Source: an uncultured Bacteroidales bacterium (GTDB taxonomy: Bacteria; Bacteroidota; Bacteroidia; Bacteroidales; UBA932). From it: a stretch of DNA of 64,000 bases. The translations under genes and the position numbers were made by a program. Below are positions 50,487 through 60,285 of the stretch, piece after piece. The notes under the pieces were generated by a model, which was not told the DNA's origin, made no database searches, and saw nothing but the letters and a program-made list of their open reading frames with translations. Each line of letters opens with the position of its first letter. The first letter of the stretch is position 1. The stretch covers positions 62,001 to 126,000 of the forward strand of contig CALUSM010000001.1 of the NCBI GenBank assembly GCA_944323445.1, written 5' to 3'.

Positions 50487-53114
50487 ATGACATCGAAAGA
50501 GATTAGAAAACAGTTCCTGGACTTCTTCGCCTCGAAGGGCCACAGGATTGTTCCCTCTGCCCCGATGGTGGTCAAGGGGGACCCCACGCTCATGTTCACC
50601 AACGCCGGCATGAACCAGTTCAAGGACTGGTTCCTCGGCAACACACCCATACTCTACCCGAGGGTGGCGGACAGCCAGAAGTGCCTCAGGGTAAGCGGCA
50701 AGCACAATGACCTGGAGGAGGTCGGCCACGATTCCTACCATCACACCATGTTCGAGATGCTGGGCAACTGGAGCTTCGGCGACTATTTCAAGAAAGAGGC
50801 CATAGCCTGGGCATGGGAGCTGCTGACGCAGGTCTACAAGCTTGACCCTGATCGGCTCTATGCGACTGTCTGTGAGGGCAGTCCCGAGGACGGACTGGGT
50901 CCGGACCAGGAGGCCCTGGACATCTGGAAGCAGTATCTGCCTGAGGACAGAATCCTCTACGGCAGCAAGAAGGACAATTTCTGGGAGATGGGCGACACCG
51001 GCCCCTGCGGCCCCTGCAGCGAGATACACATCGACCTGCGCGACGAGGCCGACCGCAAGGCGGTGCCCGGCCGTGACCTGGTCAACCAGAGCGACCCCCT
51101 GGTAATCGAAATATGGAACCTCGTCTTCATCCAGTACAACCGCAAGGCTGACGGTACCCTCGAGCAGCTGCCCCTGCATCACGTGGACACCGGCATGGGC
51201 TTCGAGCGCCTGGTGATGGCCGTCAACGGCAACAAGAGCAACTACGACGGAGACATGTTTCAGGACATCATAGCCAGGATAGGGGAGCTCTCAGGACATA
51301 AATACGGAGCGGAGTCCGAGGATGTGGATGTCGCCATGAGGGTGGTGGCCGACCATATCAGGGCCATCTCCTTCTCCATAGCCGACGGTCAGCTGCCCTC
51401 CAACGTCAAGGCCGGCTATGTCATCCGCCGCATCCTGCGCCGTGCAGTGCGCTACGGCTACACCTTCCTGGGCTTCAACGAGCCTTTCCTGTGCCGTCTC
51501 GTACCGGTGCTGGTCGATGTCATGGGCGAGGCCTATCCCGAACTGGCCAGGCAGCAGGCTCTTATCGAGAATGTTATCCGGGAGGAGGAGGAAGCCTTCC
51601 TGCGTACCCTCGCCAAGGGTATCGGCCTGATCAACACTATCATGGAGCGCAATGCTGATACGAAGCGCATCTCAGGCAAGGATGCCTTCACCCTCTACGA
51701 CACCTACGGTTTCCCGATCGACCTGAGCGAGCTGATAGCCCGCGAGCACGGATACAGCATCGACCTGGAGGCGTTTGAGGTCGAGCTGGGCAAGCAGAAG
51801 GCCAGGGCCCGCAACGCCGCAGCCGTGGAGGCCGGGGACTGGGTGGTGCTCAACGATACAGACGAGCACTCCTTCGTGGGCTACGACCTGCTGGAGACAG
51901 ATGTGCAGATAGTCAAGTACCGCACTGTCAAGACCAAGGGCAAGGAGGTCTATCAGCTCGTCTTTGACCGTACTCCCTTCTACGCCGAGAGCGGCGGACA
52001 GGTCGGGGACTGCGGATACATCGTATCTCCTTCCGGCGAGATGATCAGCATCGTCAATACTATAAAGGAAAATAACCTCAGCATCCATATCGCCGACCGC
52101 ATCCCTTCGGAGCCCGAGGCCGGCTTCCACGCTGTGGTGGACGGACAGAAGCGTCAGGAGACGGCCAACAACCACTCGGCCACCCACCTTCTGCACCAGG
52201 CCCTGCGCTCCGTACTCGGAACTCACATCGAGCAGAAGGGCTCCTACGTCTGCCCCGCCTATTTCCGGTTCGACTTCTCCCACTATGAGAAAGTCTCTCC
52301 CGAGAAGCTGCGCGAGGTCGAGAGGATGGTCAACCGTCTGATCCGTTCCGACTTTCCCCGTCAGGAGTACCGCGACATCCCCATCGCCGAGGCCAAGGCT
52401 ATGGGTGCAATGGCTCTCTTCGGAGAGAAATACGGGGACAAAGTCCGCGCTATCCGTTTCGGGGACTCGATAGAACTCTGCGGAGGTACCCATACCGCAT
52501 CGACGGGCCGTATCGGCATGCTCAAGATAGTGTCAGAGTCGGCGGTCGCCGCCGGAGTACGCCGTATTCAGGCCGTCACCGGCAGCTACGTAGAGGATAT
52601 GTTTGACGGGGTAGAGGACCAGATAGCGGCCGTGCGCTCCTTCTTCGAGAATACACCGGACGTGATCACGGCCATCAAGAAACTCGTGGCCGAGAACGAT
52701 TCGTTCCGTCATTCCCTCGAGGAGGTGGCCCGCGAGAGAGCCGCCGCCCTCAAGAAGACTCTGGTTGAGAAGAGCGGGGAGACACCTGCGGGAGTCCGTC
52801 TGTTCACCCTGACAGGAGTGTATTCGCCCGATATTATCAAGGAAGTGGCCTTCGAGCTGCGCAAGGAGAATACCCGTGCCGCTATGGTGGCCGCCATCAT
52901 GACTCCGGACCGCAAGCCATCGCTGCTGATGATGTACACCGACGACCTGGTGGCCGCCGGAGCTCATGCCGGAAAGGATGTCAAGGCTGCCGCTGCCCAT
53001 ATCAAGGGAGGCGGAGGCGGACAGCCCTTCCTGGCCACGGCCGGAGGCAAGGATGCCGACGGTCTGATGGCCGCGCTGACCGCGATGGTTGAATCTGTCA
53101 ATAAGTTGGATTAA
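50487..53114 (+). CDS. alaS: Alanyl-tRNA synthetase
   Basis: The 875-residue class II synthetase starts [18 protein letters not shown]. It has the motif-2 region [33 protein letters not shown] near residue 70 and the editing domain zinc motif [14 protein letters not shown] near 560 with [13 protein letters not shown] near 665. A C-Ala domain ends in [14 protein letters not shown]. The promoter position fixes the start at 50487. It is flanked by two LPS-transport permease genes. Confidence 0.98.
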   Translation: MTSKEIRKQFLDFFASKGHRIVPSAPMVVKGDPTLMFTNAGMNQFKDWFLGNTPILYPRVADSQKCLRVSGKHNDLEEVGHDSYHHTMFEMLGNWSFGDYFKKEAIAWAWELLTQVYKLDPDRLYATVCEGSPEDGLGPDQEALDIWKQYLPEDRILYGSKKDNFWEMGDTGPCGPCSEIHIDLRDEADRKAVPGRDLVNQSDPLVIEIWNLVFIQYNRKADGTLEQLPLHHVDTGMGFERLVMAVNGNKSNYDGDMFQDIIARIGELSGHKYGAESEDVDVAMRVVADHIRAISFSIADGQLPSNVKAGYVIRRILRRAVRYGYTFLGFNEPFLCRLVPVLVDVMGEAYPELARQQALIENVIREEEEAFLRTLAKGIGLINTIMERNADTKRISGKDAFTLYDTYGFPIDLSELIAREHGYSIDLEAFEVELGKQKARARNAAAVEAGDWVVLNDTDEHSFVGYDLLETDVQIVKYRTVKTKGKEVYQLVFDRTPFYAESGGQVGDCGYIVSPSGEMISIVNTIKENNLSIHIADRIPSEPEAGFHAVVDGQKRQETANNHSATHLLHQALRSVLGTHIEQKGSYVCPAYFRFDFSHYEKVSPEKLREVERMVNRLIRSDFPRQEYRDIPIAEAKAMGAMALFGEKYGDKVRAIRFGDSIELCGGTHTASTGRIGMLKIVSESAVAAGVRRIQAVTGSYVEDMFDGVEDQIAAVRSFFENTPDVITAIKKLVAENDSFRHSLEEVARERAAALKKTLVEKSGETPAGVRLFTLTGVYSPDIIKEVAFELRKENTRAAMVAAIMTPDRKPSLLMMYTDDLVAAGAHAGKDVKAAAAHIKGGGGGQPFLATAGGKDADGLMAALTAMVESVNKLD

Positions 53115-53132
53115 CACACAAGGCCGCGCTGA

Positions 53133-55583
53133 ATGAAGAAACTGGACCTCTTCCTGCTTAAGTCGTTTTTCGGCCCGTTCGTGATGACGTTCTTCATCAC
53201 CGTATTCATACTGGTGATGCAGTTCCTGTGGCTGTACATCGACGAGCTGGTGGGAAAGGGTTTGAGTTTCTGGGTCATCATGGAGTTCCTGGGGTGGGGG
53301 TCGGCGACCATCCTGCCTCTGGCCATGCCTCTGGCTACCCTGCTGGCCTCCATCATGACCTTCGGCAACCTGGGCGAGAACAACGAGCTGCTGGCCATGA
53401 AGGCGGCCGGCATATCCCTGCAGAGGATATTTCTTCCGCTGATATTCGTGGCTTTTGCGATAAGTGTAGGTGCATTTTTCGTTTCCAATAATCTTATCCC
53501 TTTGGCTTACAATAAGATATACACACTTCAGTATGATATAGCCAAGACCAAGGACGAGATAAAGATTCCTACAGGTACGTTCTACAACGGCATCGACGGA
53601 TACTCTATCCGGGTGGACTCCCGCAACAAGGAGACGGACATGATGTACAATGTGATGATATACAACCACACCAAGAACAAGGGAAATGTATCCCTGGCGG
53701 TGGCCGACTCCGGTCTGATACGCTCGACGCCGGACAAGAAGTCGCTTATATTCACTCTTTTCAACGGTGTGTCCTACGAAGAGGAGAATGCCCGCAAATA
53801 CAGGGATACCACCTATCAGCTCCGTCAGATTGAGTTCCGGATGCAGGAAGTGGTGATAAAGCTGGAGAACTACGCTTTCCAGAAATCCGAGGAGGAACGC
53901 TACGGCAGTGACATCATGGCCCGTAATCTGGAGCAGCTCCATCATGACCGGGATTCTCTGGGTGCACTTTATGATGAGACTCTGGGGGCCCAGCGCACCA
54001 AGATAGCCTACAATATATCCCTGAATACACCGCGTCAGCTGGATTCGGCTGTCAACAAGGGCTACCGGGAGAATTTCCCTGTCGACACCATCGCGTGGGA
54101 GGACGCCCAGAGCGAGATGGACGCCGTCCTGGAGGCCAAGAAGGCCGTGCAGAAGGCTATCCAGACGGTGCAGAGCTATGACCGTGAGTCATTGCAGTAT
54201 ACTTTTTACCTGCGGCGCATCGACCTGGAATCATTGAGGAAGTTCACCCTTTCTTTCGCCTGCTTCATATTCTTCTTCATCGGGGCACCGCTCGGTGCCA
54301 TCATACGGAAGGGAGGTCTGGGAACGCCGGTCATAGTCTCGGCCCTGTTCTTCGTTCTCTACTGGGTGGTGGACACCTCAGGACGCAAGCTGGCCAGGGA
54401 CGGGGCGATCTCTCCGGAGATGGGCGCCTTCATCTCCACGGCGGTGCTGCTGCCGATAGGCATCTTCCTGACATGGAAGTCCACCAAGGATTCCTCGATG
54501 TTCAATCTGGAGACATATCTGATACCTGTCAAGAAATTTTTTGCGAAACTGTCAATGAGAAAACGTAAGAATGCCGGCTCCACTGACGGACTGTTGAGCC
54601 GTGCCGGCCGGTCAAGGATAGTGTTTATGGGTACGCCCGAGTTTGCGGTGAGTCCGCTCAGGGCGCTTGTCGACGGCGGATACGATGTGGCGGGAGTGGT
54701 CACGGTGCCTGACCGCAAGGCAGGTCGGGGACTGAAGACAGTGCCCTCTCCTGTAAAGGAATACGCCGTGTCGCGCGGACTGCCGCTGCTGCAGCCCGAG
54801 TCGCTGAAGGATCCTGGGTTCCTGGAGGCGCTGAGGGAATGGAATGCGGATCTGTTCGTGGTGGTGGCGTTCAGGATGCTGCCCCGGGCAGTGTGGTCGA
54901 TGCCGCCCAAGGGTACGTTCAATCTGCACGCCTCACTGCTGCCAGCCTACCGCGGTGCTGCGCCTATAAACTGGGCGCTCATCAACGGGGAGACACGTAC
55001 AGGAGTGACGACCTTCCTGCTGGACGAGCATGTGGATACCGGCTCCATTCTTTTTCAGGAAGAGGTGGATATCCTCCCGGACGAGGATTACGGAAGTCTT
55101 TACAGCCGGCTCATGGAGACCGGGGCATCGCTTGTGCTCAGGACGGTCGACGCACTTGGCTCGGGTACTGCCGTGCCCTGTCCTCAGGATGATTCGGACC
55201 TGAGACCGCGGCAGGCTGCAGCGCCGAAGCTCAACCGCGATACTGGACATATGGACTGGAACAGGGATGCGTTCTCCCTGCACAATCTGGTGCGCGGACT
55301 TTCTCCAAGGCCGGGTGCGCACGGAACAGTTGTCCTGGACGGACAGGAGCTGGAGCTGAAGATATACCGTACGGCCGTGCTTTCGGATGCAGAGACGGAC
55401 GCGCTGGGGCTCCGGGAGGATTGCGCCGGAGCGGCTCCGGGGACTGCGTTTACGGACCACCGTTCTTTCATAGCCGTGCGCTGCTGTGACGGGCTTCTGT
55501 CGCTCAAGGAGCTGCAGGCTCCGGCCAAGAAGCGGATGGATGCCAGAAGTTTTCTCGCCGGATGGAGGGGCGCGTCCAGATGA
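53133..55583 (+). CDS. LptF/LptG-type permease fused to methionyl-tRNA formyltransferase
   Basis: A single 816-residue frame. Residues 1-455 form an LptF/G permease: helices near 12-36, 47-78 and 98-124, a periplasmic domain, a helical insert near 250-360 and helices near 370-390, 396-416 and 430-450. After a basic Ser/Gly linker (MRKRKNAGSTDGLLSRAGR), residues 495-816 are a full Fmt: IVFMGTPEFAVSPL, GRGLKTVPSPV, then NLHASLLPAYRGAAPINWAL and HVDTGSIL with the catalytic Asn, His and Asp. Both termini of LptF/G are cytoplasmic, so Fmt would face the cytosol. An internal ATG at 54556 could also start free Fmt. Confidence 0.9.
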   Translation: MKKLDLFLLKSFFGPFVMTFFITVFILVMQFLWLYIDELVGKGLSFWVIMEFLGWGSATILPLAMPLATLLASIMTFGNLGENNELLAMKAAGISLQRIFLPLIFVAFAISVGAFFVSNNLIPLAYNKIYTLQYDIAKTKDEIKIPTGTFYNGIDGYSIRVDSRNKETDMMYNVMIYNHTKNKGNVSLAVADSGLIRSTPDKKSLIFTLFNGVSYEEENARKYRDTTYQLRQIEFRMQEVVIKLENYAFQKSEEERYGSDIMARNLEQLHHDRDSLGALYDETLGAQRTKIAYNISLNTPRQLDSAVNKGYRENFPVDTIAWEDAQSEMDAVLEAKKAVQKAIQTVQSYDRESLQYTFYLRRIDLESLRKFTLSFACFIFFFIGAPLGAIIRKGGLGTPVIVSALFFVLYWVVDTSGRKLARDGAISPEMGAFISTAVLLPIGIFLTWKSTKDSSMFNLETYLIPVKKFFAKLSMRKRKNAGSTDGLLSRAGRSRIVFMGTPEFAVSPLRALVDGGYDVAGVVTVPDRKAGRGLKTVPSPVKEYAVSRGLPLLQPESLKDPGFLEALREWNADLFVVVAFRMLPRAVWSMPPKGTFNLHASLLPAYRGAAPINWALINGETRTGVTTFLLDEHVDTGSILFQEEVDILPDEDYGSLYSRLMETGASLVLRTVDALGSGTAVPCPQDDSDLRPRQAAAPKLNRDTGHMDWNRDAFSLHNLVRGLSPRPGAHGTVVLDGQELELKIYRTAVLSDAETDALGLREDCAGAAPGTAFTDHRSFIAVRCCDGLLSLKELQAPAKKRMDARSFLAGWRGASR

Positions 55584-56284
55584 GGCCCTCTGTGTCATAT
55601 GGGATTCTGTGCAACGGGGATTTCCCCGGCAATCCGGATGTCAGGGACAGGCTCTTGTCCTGCGATGTCGTGGTGTGCTGCGATGGTGCAGCGGCTTCGT
55701 TCATGCGTTTCCGCAAGCCTGAGTTTGTGGTCGGAGACATGGATTCACTGCCGGAAGACGTGCGTCAGGAACTGGCCGACCAGCTGTTCCCGGTGGGAGA
55801 GCAGGAGAGCAACGACCTTTCCAAGGCATTCCGCTGGATCTGCTCCCTGCTGCGGATAGGCAGGGGCGGGACTCTGCCGGAGTTCTCGATTACTGTGTTC
55901 GGGGCTGCAGGCAAGCGGGAGGACCATACTCTGGGGAATATATCCCTGCTGGCGGACTTCGCGGAGTATCTGGGGGGCTGTGGCGTCCGCGGAGGCCTGA
56001 CGATGATGACCGACTACGGGATGTTTGTGCCGGTGCTGGACTCGTGCCGTATGGTTCTGCCTGAGGGGCAGCCTGTGTCGCTGTTTGCCTTTGACCCCGA
56101 ACTGAGGATTGAGAGCTCGGGACTGGAATATCCTACAGACAGCGTCCGTTTCGACATGTGGTGGAAAGCTACTCTCAACCGTGTCAGCTACCAGGTGGTG
56201 GAGCTGCGGATGAGCCGTCCTGCGAAGGTCCTGCTGTATCTTCCGGGGTGGATTGACAGGCCATTGGACATGGAAAGACTATAA
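55580..56284 (+). CDS. Thiamine pyrophosphokinase
   Basis: The enzyme makes thiamine diphosphate from thiamine and ATP. The 234-residue protein has CCDGAAASFMRF near residue 35, FVVGDMDSLPED near 50, EQESNDLSKAFRW near 75 and VFGAAGKREDHTLGNISLL near 105, all family signatures. ATG 55580 overlaps the Fmt stop (ATGA); an earlier ATG at 55562 is possible. Its adjacency to fmt suggests one transcript. Confidence 0.92.
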   Translation: MRPSVSYGILCNGDFPGNPDVRDRLLSCDVVVCCDGAAASFMRFRKPEFVVGDMDSLPEDVRQELADQLFPVGEQESNDLSKAFRWICSLLRIGRGGTLPEFSITVFGAAGKREDHTLGNISLLADFAEYLGGCGVRGGLTMMTDYGMFVPVLDSCRMVLPEGQPVSLFAFDPELRIESSGLEYPTDSVRFDMWWKATLNRVSYQVVELRMSRPAKVLLYLPGWIDRPLDMERL

Positions 56285-56320
56285 AATGCAGAAAATTGTT
56301 ATCTTGAAAAAGAATTTTTG

Positions 56321-56328
56321 TATTTTTG
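56321..56328 (+). promoter_or_regulatory. -7 box (TATTTTTG) for the M23 peptidase run
   Basis: TATTTTTG matches TAnnTTTG, 23 bases before the ATG at 56352, and rules out the in-frame TTG at 56337 as the likely start. Confidence 0.55.
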
Positions 56329-56351
56329 CCGATTGATTGGGAAAAGTTTAT

Positions 56352-57347
56352 ATGCGCAGAAAAACCGATAGAGAATACATACTCAACCGCGAAACTCTCG
56401 ACTACGATGTAGTGGAGCAGCCCTCTGCCCTCAGGCAGTCTCTGAAAACAGTTCTGCTCTATGCAGTTTCCAGTATATCGGTTTTCATTCTTTCCCTCTT
56501 CCTCCTGACGGATGTGTTCCATCTGAAGACTCCCCGGCGTATGCTTGTAGAAAGGGAAGCCCGCGAGTGGCATTCCCAGCTGGACATGCTCCAGAGAAGA
56601 CTTGAGTCCGCGTCCATGGCCTTGGGGGACATGGAGCGCAGGGACAATGCCCTCTACCGTTCGGTGTTCGGAATGGAGAAGATACCCGATGACATCCGCG
56701 CGGCCGGTTACGGAGGTGTGGACCGCTATGCCGACATAAGGGACAGGGACTATACCGGCGGACTGACAGCGGCCGTGATGCTCTCTGACGTGCTTATGAA
56801 GAGGGCATACGTGCAGTCCAAGTCTTTCGATCAGGTGATGCTGGTGTCCGAGAGGGCTGCGGAGATGGCGCTGTGCGCTCCCACTATTCCGCCTGTGGAC
56901 TATGCCCATGTCCGTCAGGCATCCGGATTCGGCACGAGGGTGGATCCTATCCTCAAGGACCGCTACGGCCGCCATCTGGGAGTAGATCTCGCGCCTAAGT
57001 CCGGCAAGGAGGGCGAGCCCGTCTATGTCACCGGCAACGGAGTGGTCAAGGCGGTCGGATACGATGCAGGCGGCTACGGACGCTATGTGCTGGTGGATCA
57101 TGGCTTCGGCTATGAGACCCGTTACGCCCACCTGCGCAAGGCCATGGTGGTGAAAGGCCAGGAGGTCAAGCGCGGCCAGCAGATAGCCGAGATGGGCAAT
57201 ACGGGCCGTTCTACCGGAACGCATCTCCATTACGAGGTCATCTATATGAACCGCCACGTCAATCCCGTGAACTACTACAACAAGGATATTCTTCCTGAGG
57301 ACTACGCCGCTATCATCGATTCATCCAACGAGACTCCTCTGAGCTGA
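56352..57347 (+). CDS. M23 family metallopeptidase, membrane-anchored
   Basis: The 331-residue protein has an N-terminal membrane helix (LLYAVSSISVFILSLFLL), a coiled-coil segment (EWHSQLDMLQRRLESASMALGDMERR) and a LytM-type domain with zinc ligands in HLGVDL (HxxxD) and HLHYEV (HxH), both intact. Predicted to cut peptidoglycan crosslinks or to activate amidases. A paralogue follows 4 bases later. Confidence 0.92.
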   Translation: MRRKTDREYILNRETLDYDVVEQPSALRQSLKTVLLYAVSSISVFILSLFLLTDVFHLKTPRRMLVEREAREWHSQLDMLQRRLESASMALGDMERRDNALYRSVFGMEKIPDDIRAAGYGGVDRYADIRDRDYTGGLTAAVMLSDVLMKRAYVQSKSFDQVMLVSERAAEMALCAPTIPPVDYAHVRQASGFGTRVDPILKDRYGRHLGVDLAPKSGKEGEPVYVTGNGVVKAVGYDAGGYGRYVLVDHGFGYETRYAHLRKAMVVKGQEVKRGQQIAEMGNTGRSTGTHLHYEVIYMNRHVNPVNYYNKDILPEDYAAIIDSSNETPLS

Positions 57348-57351
57348 CGAG

Positions 57352-58308
57352 ATGGGCAAGCTGAAATACGATAAGGACCTGCTGGACTACGTTGAGGAGA
57401 AGCACTCGCTGGGATACCATATCCTGCGTGTTCTCAAGTTCGTGGCCTATACCCTGGGTCTGGTTGTCCTGTACTATCTTGTCTTCACGCTTTTCTTCTC
57501 TTCCGACGAGGAGAAGAGAATGATATCGGAGAGCCGTCTCATAGAGGAGCGCTATGATGAGCTGGCCAGCCGTACCCAGCTGTTGGAGAGCGTGGTGGGC
57601 GAGCTGTCCCAGAAGGACGAGAGGATCTACCGGGAGCTGTTCAACACTGATTTCCCTGAATTCACCTTTCAGGATTCGTCATCAGTGGATTACATGTCCG
57701 ATACAGTGTTCAGTGAGGCAGTGATCAGCCATACCGCACAGAGCATCGTCAGGCTGAGAGTTCAGTTTGACTACTGCGAAGACTTGATATCCCGGGTTAT
57801 GGACTCGCTGCAGCTCATCAGCGCCGACTCGTTGGTGAGGATCCCGGCTATACTGCCGGTCGCAGATTTCCCCCTGGGCAATGTAGGCGCATCGTTGGGA
57901 CGCAAGATGCATCCTTTTTATAAGAAGGTGGTGTTCCACGGCGGTCTGGACCTGGTGGCTCCCGAGGGTGTCGAGGTGCGCGCGACCGCAGACGGGCAGG
58001 TCAAGTCAGTGGAGAGGGCCCAGAAGCTGCAGGGCACCCGCATCGTCATAGATCACGGTAACGGCTACGAGACCGTCTACGCCCATCTCTCAGACCTGCT
58101 GGTAAGGAGAGGACAGAAAGTCAGCCGCGGCGATATAATCGGCCGGACCGGCAACAGCGGAACATCGTTCGCCCCCCATCTCCATTATGAGGTCCTGCTG
58201 AACGGAGTGCAGCTGGATCCCATCAACTACTTTAACGGGGAACTGAACCCGTACCGTTTCGGAGAGCTGCTCCTCTATGCCGTCAATACCGGACAATCAC
58301 TTGATTAA
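57352..58308 (+). CDS. M23 family metallopeptidase, paralogue
   Basis: The 318-residue protein has the same layout: membrane helix (LKFVAYTLGLVVLYYLVFTLFF), a short coiled coil, then LytM domain with HGGLDLVAP (HxxxD) and HLHYEV (HxH). The first and second peptidases are similar in order of motifs but only modestly alike in the N-terminal half, suggesting an old duplication. It ends 13 bases before the MerR-type gene. Confidence 0.92.
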   Translation: MGKLKYDKDLLDYVEEKHSLGYHILRVLKFVAYTLGLVVLYYLVFTLFFSSDEEKRMISESRLIEERYDELASRTQLLESVVGELSQKDERIYRELFNTDFPEFTFQDSSSVDYMSDTVFSEAVISHTAQSIVRLRVQFDYCEDLISRVMDSLQLISADSLVRIPAILPVADFPLGNVGASLGRKMHPFYKKVVFHGGLDLVAPEGVEVRATADGQVKSVERAQKLQGTRIVIDHGNGYETVYAHLSDLLVRRGQKVSRGDIIGRTGNSGTSFAPHLHYEVLLNGVQLDPINYFNGELNPYRFGELLLYAVNTGQSLD

Positions 58309-58321
58309 CAACAATACTGCT

Positions 58322-58663
58322 ATGCCGTACAAAGAATATAAACCGGAAAAGCTGTACTACAGCATCGGCGAGGTGGCCGGAATACTCGGCGAGAGCACAT
58401 CGCTGGTCCGATTCTGGTCGGACACGTTCTCGGACTTCGTCAGGCCCGAGCGCAACCGCAAGGGCAACCGCAGGTTCACTCCCGCGGATGTGGAGAATCT
58501 CAAGATCATACATCATCTGGTCAAGGACCTGAAGATGACTCTTGACGGTGCGGCTGCCAGGATGAGGCACAACCGCGAGGGTCTTGACCACCGTACGGAG
58601 GTAATCGGACGTCTGCGCGGTATCAGGGAGTCACTTCTGGAAATATCCAAAAATCTCGGCTGA
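58322..58663 (+). CDS. MerR family regulator
   Basis: The 113-residue protein has the MerR helix-turn-helix KLYYSIGEVAGILGESTSLVRFW near residues 10-32 and a wing RNRKGNRRFTPADVENLKII near 44-63, then a short C-terminal helix without an effector domain. It begins 13 bases after the second M23 gene and its last base is shared with the nif3 ATG. It may control this envelope gene run; that is inference. Confidence 0.88.
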   Translation: MPYKEYKPEKLYYSIGEVAGILGESTSLVRFWSDTFSDFVRPERNRKGNRRFTPADVENLKIIHHLVKDLKMTLDGAAARMRHNREGLDHRTEVIGRLRGIRESLLEISKNLG

Positions 58664-59439
58664 TGAAGGCATCCATAGTAGCTGCGGCCATCGAGGAGAC
58701 GGCCCCTCTTGCCCTGCAGGAGTCGTGGGACAACAGTGGATTCTGTATCGGCAACGGCAGTTCCGAAGTGCACTCCGCACTTATAGGCTTTGACTGCACT
58801 CCCGGACTGATAGAGGAGGCAGTCTTGTCAGGGGCCGACATGGTCATCACCCACCATCCGCTTATATTCGGAGGAATAAAGAAAATATCCGATGAGACTC
58901 TTGTCGGGAGGACTGTCATGGCGGCCATCCGCCACGGCATAACAGTGTATGCATGCCACACCAATATGGACAAGGTGCTCCGGGGCGTAAGCGGTGCCAC
59001 GGCTTCGCGTCTGGGACTTCTGGATGTGAGGGTACTGGATCAGGATGCGGACGGCAACGGACTGGGAATCATCGGACATCTTCCGGGACCGGTACCGGCG
59101 GAGGATTTTCTGGAAGAGATGAAGGCGCGCCTGGGGCTCAGCTCTGTGCGTCATTCGCGGCTTCCGGATGCCCCCGTGTACACGGTGGCTCTGTGCGGAG
59201 GTGCCGGCCGTTCCCTGATAGGCGCGGCGGCAGCTGCCGGAGCGGACGTCTATGTCTCGGGAGACATATCCTACCACGATTTCTATGCTCCGGACGGGAT
59301 GATGATAGCCGATATCGGGCATTTTGAGAGTGAGGTGGAGATAATCGGCGTGATATGTGACACCATTAGGGAAAAAATTCCTAACTTTGCCGTCCGTATT
59401 GCGCGGAACAGCACAGTAAACCCAGTATATTATTTTTAA
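58663..59439 (+). CDS. Nif3-like dinuclear metal protein
   Basis: The 258-residue Nif3/YbgI family protein has WDNSGFCIGN near residue 20, HHPLIFGG near 64 and CHTNMDKVLRGVSGATA near 97. DISYHDFYAPDGMMIADIGHFESE lies near 205-228, with His and Glu metal ligands. The family is structurally known but its reaction is unsettled (sometimes labelled GTP cyclohydrolase). It starts on the last base of the MerR gene and precedes the zinc-ribbon coiled-coil gene, a conserved pair. Confidence 0.92.
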   Translation: MKASIVAAAIEETAPLALQESWDNSGFCIGNGSSEVHSALIGFDCTPGLIEEAVLSGADMVITHHPLIFGGIKKISDETLVGRTVMAAIRHGITVYACHTNMDKVLRGVSGATASRLGLLDVRVLDQDADGNGLGIIGHLPGPVPAEDFLEEMKARLGLSSVRHSRLPDAPVYTVALCGGAGRSLIGAAAAAGADVYVSGDISYHDFYAPDGMMIADIGHFESEVEIIGVICDTIREKIPNFAVRIARNSTVNPVYYF

Positions 59440-59445
59440 GAGCAT

Positions 59446-60279
59446 ATGGCTACAACTAAACAGAAGAATGTGATAGACACCCCTATCGACAGGCGGGAGA
59501 CATTCGTGTCCCTCTCCAAGAGCATCAATGACAGCGACGCCGGAATGGAGCACAAGCTTCATACCCTGTATTTGATCCAGCAGAAGGATTCCAAAATAGA
59601 CGAGATCCACATGCTGCTCGGAGAGCTTCCGGACGAGATCCGCGACCTGGAGGATGAGATAGAGGGTCTGAAGACCCGTGTAGGCAAGATCCGCGAGGAG
59701 ATTGCCGATGCCGAGAAGTTCGTGGCTCAGAAAAAAATAGAGGCAGAGAACAGCAAGGCATCCATCGCCCGGTACCAGGAGCAGCAGGCCAATGTCAAGA
59801 ATAACCGCGAGTATGTCTCCATCTCCCGTGAGATAGAGTACCAGCAGCTTGAGCTCGAGCTGGCCAACAAGCGCATCAGCGAGAAGAACACAGGCATTGC
59901 CCAGCTCAAGAGCGCCGTTGCCGCGACTCAGAACGCCATCGTTCAGAAAGAGGCGGATCTGGAGGAAAAGAAAAAAGAGTGCGAGTCCATCACTGAGGAG
60001 ACAGCCAAGGAGGAGGAGGCTCTGACGAAGGAAATAGCCGAGCTCAAGGGATCCATCGATGCCAGGACCCTGGCCGCCTACGAGAAGGTGAGGGCCAACG
60101 CCCACAACGGTCTGGCCGTAGTGACCGTCAAGAGGGATGCCTGCGGCGGATGCTTCAACAAGATACCTCCTCAGAGGCAGCTCGACATCGCCCAGAACAA
60201 GAAGATCATAGTGTGCGAGTACTGCGGCCGTATCCTGGTAAGTCCCGATTTCGAAGAGGATTCAGAGGTGAAGGACTAA
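59446..60279 (+). CDS. Coiled-coil protein with C4 zinc ribbon (zf-RING_7/DUF164 type)
   Basis: The 277-residue protein has a helical hairpin coiled coil over about residues 35-210. A C-terminal zinc ribbon follows with CGGCFNKIPPQRQ and CEYCGRILVS, the hallmark of this family. It is almost always next to nif3. Role unknown; homologues have been proposed to bind nucleic acid. A 30-residue N-terminal tail precedes the usual HTLYLIQQKDSKI start. Confidence 0.9.
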   Translation: MATTKQKNVIDTPIDRRETFVSLSKSINDSDAGMEHKLHTLYLIQQKDSKIDEIHMLLGELPDEIRDLEDEIEGLKTRVGKIREEIADAEKFVAQKKIEAENSKASIARYQEQQANVKNNREYVSISREIEYQQLELELANKRISEKNTGIAQLKSAVAATQNAIVQKEADLEEKKKECESITEETAKEEEALTKEIAELKGSIDARTLAAYEKVRANAHNGLAVVTVKRDACGGCFNKIPPQRQLDIAQNKKIIVCEYCGRILVSPDFEEDSEVKD

Positions 60280-60285
60280 GGGACT

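Noticed and set aside
52533-53945. Long minus-strand frame across the alaS end and permease start
   Set aside because: It runs antisense through two real genes, is rich in Gln, His and Leu with no domain, and has no promoter or start context.
53133-55583. Fusion as a simple annotation artefact
   Set aside because: The frame is continuous through the linker with no stop, and both domains are complete; sequencing error cannot be excluded but is not indicated by the sequence itself.
58828-60105. Long minus-strand frame opposite nif3 and the coiled-coil gene
   Set aside because: It is a Leu-rich shadow of a coiled-coil gene read backwards and has no independent support.
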